A DNA stretch of 45,691 nt from Methylobacterium brachiatum (GTDB taxonomy: Bacteria; Pseudomonadota; Alphaproteobacteria; Rhizobiales; Beijerinckiaceae), in the NCBI RefSeq assembly GCF_020523825.1, contig NZ_JAJALK010000029.1, forward strand, positions 1 through 45,691. The letters are read 5' to 3'. A program made the position numbers and the translations under genes. This document shows, one piece after another, positions 39,635 to 45,691 of the stretch. The number at the start of each line of letters is the position of its first letter. Position 1 is the stretch's first letter. The notes beneath the pieces were generated by a model. It was not told where the DNA came from and ran no database searches. It saw only the letters and a list, made by a program, of their open reading frames with translations.

Positions 39635-40984
39635 TCAGTCGTTATCGCCGGATGCGCTCTTGCCGAGCTCAGCCTTGAGAAGGAACGTGTTGCCGACTGC
39701 GATCTCCTCACCCGGCGAGAGACCAGAGACGATCTCGACCGCCTCATCGTCGGTTCTGCCGACCTCGACGTTCCGTTTCTCGAAACCCTCTGGCGTGCGT
39801 ACGAAGGCCACGCGTTTGCCATCGATTGTCTGCAGCGCCGCCTTTGGAACCCGCACGGCGACTTCGTCCTGTGCAATTTCGACCTCGGCCGTAACGAAGG
39901 TGCCCGGCCGCCAAGTCATGTCCTTGTTGGGCAGCGCGACGATGACCCGAGCGGAGCGCGTATCCGGATTGAGGATCGGGCTGACGAAGACGATCTTGCC
40001 CTCGGCACGCTTGTCCTCGTCGCTTTGACTCGGGACGACGACGACGCGCGCGCCTTCCTTAACCTTCGCCAGTTCGGTGGTCGGCACCGCGAGCTCGATC
40101 CAGACGGAAGACAGATCGGCGACCGCATAGAGATCGGCCGGATCGCCTTGACCACCGACCGTGGTGCCCACATCGACCTTGCGCTCGACCACCCGCCCCG
40201 TCAGGGGAGAGCGCAATTCGTACTGGCGCAGGCTCGACAGGTTAGGGGTGGTCTCGTCCTTTTTCGCCGAGGTCGCGACCTCGCCGGCGTTGAGCCCAAG
40301 GGCCGAGAGCTTCTGCCGGGCGAGATCGACGCGCAGTTGCGCTTCCGTGTACACGGCCCTCGCGTTGAGGAAGGCGGATTCCGCTGAAATCCGCTTGTCC
40401 CAGAGCGCCTGCTGCCGGTCGAAGTTCGTCTTCTCCAGCTCCGCCTTGACGGTGGTCGTCAGGTACTCGCTCTTGGCGTCGGCAACCTCGCGGCTGTCGA
40501 GCACGGCGACGACCTCGCCCTTCCGTACGAAATCGCCCAGGCGCTTGCGCATCTCAGCGACGGTCCCGACGACCCGAGCCGGTACGCGCGCGATCCGGTC
40601 GGCGTCCGGCGTGATGGTGCCCGGAACTGTCAGGTGGCGGGCGAGCGTACCACCTTCGACCTGCGCGAGCGTGATATCCTGCCTTGCGGCCTGCTCCGGC
40701 TGCATCTTAATCACGCTCTCCTCGGCGTGCTTCTCTCCTCCTTTGTGCTCAGGTCCGTTCGCAGGCCTTTCGACCCCGGCCTTCTCAACATGCTGGGAAC
40801 CGGGCTCGGCTGTGTGTTCCGGAGCCTCTGCTTTGGAAGCCCCATCGCTAGCGGCAGGGGGCGGCAGGAGCTTCGATATGCCGACCGTGGCAAGGGCGCC
40901 CTGGATGAACTCGGACACCGGTGGCACCGCACCGCCGATGGCGATGCCGGTGGCCAGGATGGCAACGGATAAGAGAATGCGCAT
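39635..40984 (-). CDS. czcB: CzcB-type periplasmic adaptor of the RND pump
   Basis: This membrane-fusion protein of about 449 residues (ATG at 40984; an in-frame TTG at 40996 is less likely) has an N-terminal membrane anchor, then a region rich in His, Glu and Lys (EHTAEPGSQHVEKA to EHKGGEKHAEESV) that may bind metal, the barrel-sandwich lipoyl motif (RVVGTVAEMRKRLGDFVRKG), an alpha-hairpin and the C-terminal KAALQTIDGKRVAFVR domain. It connects CzcA to the outer-membrane channel. Confidence 0.93.
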   Translation of the reverse strand: MRILLSVAILATGIAIGGAVPPVSEFIQGALATVGISKLLPPPAASDGASKAEAPEHTAEPGSQHVEKAGVERPANGPEHKGGEKHAEESVIKMQPEQAARQDITLAQVEGGTLARHLTVPGTITPDADRIARVPARVVGTVAEMRKRLGDFVRKGEVVAVLDSREVADAKSEYLTTTVKAELEKTNFDRQQALWDKRISAESAFLNARAVYTEAQLRVDLARQKLSALGLNAGEVATSAKKDETTPNLSSLRQYELRSPLTGRVVERKVDVGTTVGGQGDPADLYAVADLSSVWIELAVPTTELAKVKEGARVVVVPSQSDEDKRAEGKIVFVSPILNPDTRSARVIVALPNKDMTWRPGTFVTAEVEIAQDEVAVRVPKAALQTIDGKRVAFVRTPEGFEKRNVEVGRTDDEAVEIVSGLSPGEEIAVGNTFLLKAELGKSASGDND

Positions 40985-41121
40985 TGGGCCTGTCAATTCG
41001 ACCGGGACGCCGATTGGCCGCCTCCTGGGCGGTGACGGTCGCTACCGCGTGTTCATCTGAGGTGCATCGATGGACCCGGTGAGGAGCCGGGCAGTCTGCG
41101 CCGCTTCGTGGCGCGCTCACC

Positions 41122-41517
41122 TTACGTGCGAGGAGGTCTGGACTGGCGCTTTAGCCAGACCGACGCGAGCGCACCGATGGACTTAATCAGGTTCGGTTCT
41201 GTTCCTTCCAAAGATGGCATCTCGGGCACGCCGTCTACCGTGATGGCTTGGTGGCAGCTACAGTGAACATGACAGACGATATCTCGGTCGGACGCGCCTG
41301 AGGCAAAACCATCAGCAGATGAAATCACCGGCAGTTCTATTCCAGCCTGAGTTTGACTATCCAGGTAGGCGATGTCGGTTGCCAAACTCCAATCGGGAGC
41401 GGCGATGGCTAGAACAAGCGCGAGCGAAAGCAGGCGCAAGGCGATTGCTCGCCAGCCACGCCCTGCAAAGATCCGAGATGGTCTTAGCGAAGACCGATGC
41501 TGTTGCCGCAGATGCAT
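41122..41517 (-). CDS. Small exported His/Cys metal-binding protein (CzcI-like in position)
   Basis: This protein of 131 residues has a hydrophobic export segment (about 24-46, RAIALRLLSLALVLAIAAPD) and, further on, the cluster VCHVHCSCHQ, a compact Cys/His metal site. Small proteins with such clusters stand upstream of czcCBA operons (CzcI) and are thought to modulate them. It lies 5 bases after the Cys-rich peptide gene and 137 bases before czcB, which suggests one long metal operon. Confidence 0.7.
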   Translation of the reverse strand: MHLRQQHRSSLRPSRIFAGRGWRAIALRLLSLALVLAIAAPDWSLATDIAYLDSQTQAGIELPVISSADGFASGASDRDIVCHVHCSCHQAITVDGVPEMPSLEGTEPNLIKSIGALASVWLKRQSRPPRT

Positions 41518-41522
41518 GCTGG

Positions 41523-41684
41523 CTATCCTGGCGGGACGAGAGCGTCAGTAGGACAGCCAGCCTGAGCGTCCTTCTTGCAGCACGTCAGGCTCACCTCAGG
41601 TGAGGGCACAAGAGCCTGAAGCCGTTGAGACGAAATGGCTTGGTTCGATAAGACCGCGCAGGCCTGACAGGCAGGACGCTTCAT
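41523..41684 (-). CDS. Cys-rich 53-residue peptide coupled to lspA
   Basis: Its ATG overlaps the lspA stop codon (ATGA) and GGAGG lies 8 bases upstream, which argues for real translation of this short frame. The peptide begins MKRPACQACAVL and contains LTCCKKDAQAGC, six or so Cys in 53 residues. I infer a small metal-binding or metal-responsive peptide. No family is known to me. Confidence 0.55.
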   Translation of the reverse strand: MKRPACQACAVLSNQAISSQRLQALVPSPEVSLTCCKKDAQAGCPTDALVPPG

Positions 41685-42319
41685 CGCGTCAGACCTCCAG
41701 GAACGCCGGTGCGGTGGAACCAAACCGGAAGCGCGTCCAAGATCAGCAGGACGACGCCAGCGGAAATCCAGACGTCGGCAAGGTTGAACGTAAACCAGCG
41801 GATGCCCGCCGTGTGCAGGTCGAGGAAGTCGGTGACCGTCCCATTGATGAAACGGTCGAGGACGTTAGCGACAGCCCCGCCAGCAATCGCGGAAAACCCG
41901 TAGCGGCGGAGCGCTTCGGTCGCATTCAGGGCCCACCAGATCACGAGGCAGGCGAGCGCGCTCTGTATTCCAAGAAGAACTAAAATGGAGGCCGGATCGT
42001 GCGCCTGGAACAGGCTGAAGCTGATACCCCGGTTGAAGGCGAGGCTCAGGTCGAGCATGGGCATCAGGTTCCGAGCGACGCCACCGGCGAGCAGCTCCAT
42101 GGCCACCACCTTCGTCACCAGATCGATGGCGGCAGTGACTGCCACCACGGCCACTACGGTCGCGACTGGAAAAATCCGGTTCAGCGCGACCGTGGCAGGT
42201 TCGCGCCACCGGTCCTTGACAGCGCCGGTGACCTCAGCGCTCCGGGGGGCATCATGCGACGGATGGGCTCTGCTCTGGCCATCGAGGCCATGTATCGGTG
42301 ACCGTGACGGTGACATCAT
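41681..42319 (-). CDS. lspA: Signal peptidase II (LspA), plasmid copy in metal operon
   Basis: The ATG at 42319 overlaps the stop of the P-type ATPase gene. The 212 residues have four membrane helices, NRGISFSLF, the catalytic Asp in NVLDRFINGTVTDF (D155) and in FNLADVWI (D182), the full LspA signature. LspA removes lipoprotein signal peptides. A copy fused or coupled to a P1B-ATPase is typical of pbr lead-resistance operons (PbrB/PbrC), so a role in processing a metal-resistance lipoprotein is likely. The first 50 residues are an atypical charged extension. Confidence 0.93.
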   Translation of the reverse strand: MMSPSRSPIHGLDGQSRAHPSHDAPRSAEVTGAVKDRWREPATVALNRIFPVATVVAVVAVTAAIDLVTKVVAMELLAGGVARNLMPMLDLSLAFNRGISFSLFQAHDPASILVLLGIQSALACLVIWWALNATEALRRYGFSAIAGGAVANVLDRFINGTVTDFLDLHTAGIRWFTFNLADVWISAGVVLLILDALPVWFHRTGVPGGLTR

Positions 42320-44514
42320 CAGGCCTTCAAGAGTCGCAATGCGTTCGCGGTTACCAGTACGGTCGCGCCCGTATCCGCCAAGACAGCAGGCCACAGGCCG
42401 GTGATGCCGGCGAGCGTGGTCAGCAGGAACACCGCCTTCAGGCCGAGGGCGATGGCAACGTTCTGATGAATGTTCCCGAGCGTCGCCCGAGAAAGCGCTA
42501 CCAACGCCGCCACGTCTCCAACACGGTCATTCAGCACTGCCGCGTCGGCCGTCTCCAGAGCCGCGTCGGTCCCGCCCCCCATCGCTATCCCGACGTTTGC
42601 GGCGGCCAGGGCCGGGGCATCGTTGATCCCGTCGCCGACCATCGCCACCGGTGCCACCGACTTCAGCGCCGCGATCTCAATAAGCTTGTCCTGCGGCAGA
42701 AGCTCGGCTTTCACATCCAGACCGAGCTCGGTCGCGATCGCCTCGCCCGTGCGCCGGTTGTCTCCCGTGAGCATCACGCTGCGCACGCCCAACTTACGCA
42801 GAGCCTCGATCCCCGCGGCTGCATCGGCGCGCGGCTCGTCCCGGACCGCGATGGCCCCCAGGACCTCGCTTCCGCGAATGACGATGACCACGGTCTTGCC
42901 GCTCGCCTCAAGCCTCGCGACCACGCGGTCGGCTTCAGGGTCGAGACGGGCGACCTCTAAGGTGTAGCGCGGGGAGGCGACGAGCACCGTCTGACCCATG
43001 ACCGTAGCCTGCACCGCCTTGCCGGGGATGGCCCGCGCGTCACGGCTCGGCCGGAGCGGCACTCCGTCGTCACTTGCCCGGTCGAGAATGGCTCGGGCGA
43101 TAGGATGGCTCGATCCGTTCTCCACGGCGGCGGCGAGGCCGATGACGGAACGTTCCGACGCATCCGGGCCCATAGGCAGGATATCCGTGACGCGAGGATG
43201 TCCCGCTGTCAGCGTTCCCGTCTTGTCGAACGCCACCGTGCGTACGCGGCCGATGGTCTCCAGCGCCGCGCCGCCTTTCACGAGGAGCCCGCGCCGTGCC
43301 CCAGCGGCGAGGCCGGAGGCGATGGCCGCCGGTGTCGAGAGCACGAGCGCGCACGGGCAGGCGATGAGTAGAAGCGCCAGACCCCGGTAGATCCAAGTAC
43401 CCCAGTCGGCGCCGAGCAACAGCGGCGGTGCGAGCGCTGCGAGGGCTGCGAATAGGAGTGCGAGAGGCGTATAGATTGCACTGAACCGGTCGATGAAGCG
43501 CGCCGTGGGCGACTTGGAGGCCTGTGCCTCCTCGACCAAATGCAAAATGCGAGCAATCGTGTTGTCTGCGATGGTCTTGCTCACCCGGACCTGCAACGCG
43601 CCGTCCGCGTTGATGCTGCCTGCGTAGACCGGGTCGCCGGCCTGCTTGGCCTTCGGGATCGACTCGCCGGTAATGGGGGACTCGTCGAGGCTCGACACCC
43701 CGTCTGTCACCACGCCGTCAGCGGGTACGCGGTCTCCAGGCCGCACCACGACGGTCTGCCCGATGGCCAGGGACATGACAGCCACCTCGCGGACGGAGCC
43801 GTCCACCGCGTCTACGAGGCGGGCGGTCTTCGGCACGAGGGCGGCAAGCGCCTTGATGCCGGCGCGTGCGCGACCGGTCGCAACGACTTCCAGCATCTCG
43901 CCGATCGTGAAGAGCAGCACGACGATGGCGGCCTCCTCGGCCGCATGAATGGCGAGCGCTCCCGCGGTCGCAACCGACATCAACATCTCGATGGAAAAGG
44001 GAGAACCGTTGCGAGCCGCGGCGAGCGCACGGCGTCCGTAATAGGCAAGCCCCAGGAGCGCGCCCGGCCAATAGGCGAACTCGCCCGCGACCCCGGGCTG
44101 AATGCGCTCGAAAAGGAAGCCAGCGAGGAACAGGCCACCAATAACGAAGCCGAGCGTTGCCTGTCGGCTACGCCACCAAGACGGATCACCCTCAATGACG
44201 GCGTCGGTCGGAAGCTCTGAGCCCGCCGCCCGCGCCTCGGCGAGCTCCGCAGCCGTCGGCAGGGAAGCGACGCCGTAACCCAGCCCTTTGATACGTTCCT
44301 CTAGGATGGTGCGCGACGTTGCGGCCTCATTGAGTGCGAGGTCGAGAAACTGCCCGTGGTAGTTCACACGAACGTTCTCAGCGCCCGGCAGGCGCGAAAC
44401 AGCAGTCTCAATCTTTCCTGCGCAGCTCGGGCAATCCATGCCCTTCACCCGGTAGCGCAGCACTTTGGCCGCATCGGCCGACGGTACGGGATCCGCGAAT
44501 GCGACCTGATTCAT
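42319..44514 (-). CDS. P1B-type ATPase, Zn/Cd/Pb exporter (ZntA/PbrA-like)
   Basis: From the ATG at 44514 (GGAG upstream) the pump has 731 residues. It has an N-terminal heavy-metal domain GMDCPSCAGKIE (Cys 28 and 31), eight membrane helices, TGES (282-285), the metal-transport motif CPC in TM6 (386-388), the phosphorylation site DKTGTL (430-435) and GDGINDAPALA near the end. The CPC motif with one HMA domain points to Zn/Cd/Pb rather than Cu selectivity. Its promoter carries a MerR-type operator next to the divergent regulator gene. Confidence 0.95.
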   Translation of the reverse strand: MNQVAFADPVPSADAAKVLRYRVKGMDCPSCAGKIETAVSRLPGAENVRVNYHGQFLDLALNEAATSRTILEERIKGLGYGVASLPTAAELAEARAAGSELPTDAVIEGDPSWWRSRQATLGFVIGGLFLAGFLFERIQPGVAGEFAYWPGALLGLAYYGRRALAAARNGSPFSIEMLMSVATAGALAIHAAEEAAIVVLLFTIGEMLEVVATGRARAGIKALAALVPKTARLVDAVDGSVREVAVMSLAIGQTVVVRPGDRVPADGVVTDGVSSLDESPITGESIPKAKQAGDPVYAGSINADGALQVRVSKTIADNTIARILHLVEEAQASKSPTARFIDRFSAIYTPLALLFAALAALAPPLLLGADWGTWIYRGLALLLIACPCALVLSTPAAIASGLAAGARRGLLVKGGAALETIGRVRTVAFDKTGTLTAGHPRVTDILPMGPDASERSVIGLAAAVENGSSHPIARAILDRASDDGVPLRPSRDARAIPGKAVQATVMGQTVLVASPRYTLEVARLDPEADRVVARLEASGKTVVIVIRGSEVLGAIAVRDEPRADAAAGIEALRKLGVRSVMLTGDNRRTGEAIATELGLDVKAELLPQDKLIEIAALKSVAPVAMVGDGINDAPALAAANVGIAMGGGTDAALETADAAVLNDRVGDVAALVALSRATLGNIHQNVAIALGLKAVFLLTTLAGITGLWPAVLADTGATVLVTANALRLLKA

Positions 44515-44560
44515 AGCGGGCTCCGTATGCCCGGCCTCTTGGCCGAACGGGAAGGCCACC

Positions 44561-44591
44561 TACATGCACCCTGTAGCAACTATAGGGTCAA
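44561..44591 (-). promoter_or_regulatory. MerR-type operator-promoter of the P1B-ATPase operon
   Basis: Read on the minus strand: -35 TTGACC (44591-44586), the dyad ACCCTATAG-TTG-CTACAGGGT (44588-44568) inside a 19-bp spacer, then a weak -10 CATGTA (44566-44561). The overlong spacer with a centred dyad is the hallmark of MerR-activated promoters, which need metal-bound regulator to twist the DNA. Confidence 0.88.
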
Positions 44592-44595
44592 GACC

Positions 44596-45012
44596 ATGTC
44601 GCGAGCCTCAGCGCTGACCATCGGCGATCTCGCCGCCGCCACCGGGACCAAGGTTGAGACAGTCCGCTGGTACGAACGTGTCGGCCTGCTTCCGGCGCCG
44701 CCGCGCACCGAGGGAAATTATCGGGCCTATGATGCCGGGCACTTGCGGCGGTTGGGCTTCATTCGGCGCAGTCGAGAGCTAGGCTTCACCGTGGCGCAGG
44801 TCCGTGAGCTTCTTGATCTTGCCGATCAGCGCGACGGTTCCTGTGGGCAAGTGGACTTTCTTGCCCGCGCGCACCTTACAACGGTCGAGCAAAAGATTTC
44901 CGACCTAATGAGGCTCGCGCATGAGCTACATGAGATGATCGGCCAGTGCGACTGTGGCACCGTCGCTGAATGTCGTATTATCGACGCCCTGTCTCCTCAT
45001 AGCTCCATGTAA
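44596..45012 (+). CDS. MerR-family metal-responsive activator (PbrR/ZntR/CadR-like)
   Basis: The protein starts at the ATG at 44596 and has 138 residues. It has the MerR helix-turn-helix LTIGDLAAATGTKVETVRWY and a long dimer helix. Candidate metal ligands are C83 (GSCGQVD), C118/C120 (QCDCGT) and C126 (AECRII), which align in spacing with the three-Cys site of PbrR/ZntR-type sensors. It diverges from the ATPase gene with the operator between them. The longer upstream open frame is a shadow of the ATPase gene. Confidence 0.92.
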   Translation: MSRASALTIGDLAAATGTKVETVRWYERVGLLPAPPRTEGNYRAYDAGHLRRLGFIRRSRELGFTVAQVRELLDLADQRDGSCGQVDFLARAHLTTVEQKISDLMRLAHELHEMIGQCDCGTVAECRIIDALSPHSSM

Positions 45013-45124
45013 CTGTTCGCGCTGATGTTGGCCAGGGTCCGGCGGGAGAGCTCGACCATCCACGCCACGTCGGCGATGCGCCAGTGCAGCACCGGCAACG
45101 AGGCCGACCAGCATGCACCCCGCA

Positions 45125-45673
45125 TCAGGATACCGCGCGCATACTCGCGTGACGGCCTGACCCATGCTCGCGCTCACCTTGCTCCGGCATGTGCTCGTGG
45201 CCCTGGCCGTGCTTCCAACCGATGGAGACCAGCCAGAGGTTCATGGGGTAGGTCAGGATAAATCCGGCCAGTAGGCCGATCGCCCCGAGCATCCAGAACG
45301 CGGCAGTGTCCGGTTGTGGGGGCTGCCCGACGAGCGCCGGCGTGAGCAGGCGCATCGCTGAACCCATCCCGACCATCACCGTGATCATGGAGAAGAACTC
45401 GGCGCGTCCTCCCATCCAGAGCGACATCAGCCAGCCATTGCCCTGGAGGCGCATGGCCCAGGTCTGGAAGATGAACCACCCGAACGCGTAGCCGACCGCG
45501 TACTCGAACCAGAACTCCTGCCAGAAGCTGAAGCCCAAGAGACGGGCAGCCACCATGGCCGTCATGATGCCCAACCCGTCGCCGCCTACGCAGTGGATGG
45601 CCGAGGCCACTACCTGTAGCGGCGCGCAATCGAACTGTGGCGGAGGCGCAATCGAGGGCGTTTTCCGGCGCAC
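45125..45673 (-). CDS. DUF4396-like membrane protein, possibly truncated by window edge
   Basis: The 182 residues in view include IHCVGGDGLGIMTAMVAAR and FWFEYAVGYAFGWFIFQTW, several membrane helices (about four), and a GWKHGQGHEH end with His clustering. These are features of DUF4396 proteins, which often sit beside metal or copper resistance genes. The GTG at 45673 is an uncertain start, since the frame stays open to the edge at 45691. The His-rich tail (HGQGHEHMPEQGEREHGSG) may bind metal. Confidence 0.75.
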   Translation of the reverse strand: MRRKTPSIAPPPQFDCAPLQVVASAIHCVGGDGLGIMTAMVAARLLGFSFWQEFWFEYAVGYAFGWFIFQTWAMRLQGNGWLMSLWMGGRAEFFSMITVMVGMGSAMRLLTPALVGQPPQPDTAAFWMLGAIGLLAGFILTYPMNLWLVSIGWKHGQGHEHMPEQGEREHGSGRHASMRAVS

Positions 45674-45691
45674 GATCGGTGAGACTGGAGA

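Noticed and set aside
38966..40387. A 473-residue plus-strand open frame over czcA/czcB
   Set aside because: Antisense shadow of well-supported RND genes; no recognisable domain.
44926..45177. A small minus-strand frame between merR and the DUF4396-like gene
   Set aside because: It overlaps the merR end, has no motif and its start has no clear ribosome-binding site, so it was left out.

Overview
The window is GC-rich (AT-rich only in places) and looks like part of a plasmid or large mobile island from an alphaproteobacterium of the Methylobacterium/Methylorubrum type. The evidence is the Porin_2-like porins, a plasmid partition locus, a MobF relaxase with a coupling protein, many toxin-antitoxin pairs and resolvases, and metal-efflux operons. 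The host assignment is inference from protein style; no rRNA or tRNA is present to confirm it.

Region by region. 1-2.2 kb: a compact four-gene minus-strand operon encoding a TIR-like protein, a caspase-like protease, a RyR-like small protein and a zinc-ribbon peptide, which looks like an immune module related to TIR/caspase (Thoeris-type) systems. 2.3-3.4 kb: a decayed serine resolvase and a ParDE pair. 3.7-5.0 kb: ParA and a small partner, with a cluster of AGCTGTC-type repeats in front (centromere or iterons). 5.6-7.0 kb: a winged-helix protein and an HNH nuclease. 7.1-14.1 kb: a mobilisation block with MobF relaxase-helicase, accessory protein, candidate oriT, TraK/L/M-like genes and a VirD4/TraG coupling protein; no mating-pore genes are in view. 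14.3-17.6 kb: an accessory patch with an ArdC remnant, a Phd/VapC pair, a resolvase with its res site and an AbrB/PIN pair. 17.67-19.07 kb: a complete IS256-family element with 9-bp target duplications.

19.3-28.5 kb: a secreted pentapeptide-repeat protein, a periplasmic thioredoxin and CcdA (one redox operon). These are followed by an AT-rich, probably acquired, Cas12m-like (type V-M/V-U1) effector gene with no CRISPR array in the window, flanked on both sides by unusually hairpin-rich DNA and divergent from a porin gene. A second porin lies between IS6-like and IS481-like relics. 28.6-36.3 kb: an ABC transmembrane-only protein, an MgtC-like protein, a SmtB-type ArsR regulator, a lipid kinase, a CaCA cation exchanger and several small exported proteins. 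36.4-45 kb: a heavy-metal block with CzcA/CzcB, a His/Cys-rich small protein, a Cys-rich 53-residue peptide, a plasmid LspA, a P1B-ATPase and a divergent MerR regulator with a clear operator, resembling pbr/znt/czc lead-zinc-cadmium resistance. A DUF4396-like membrane protein runs to the window edge.

The two systems most worth following are the Cas12m-like effector without an array, with its structured flanks, and the TIR/caspase/RyR/zinc-ribbon operon.
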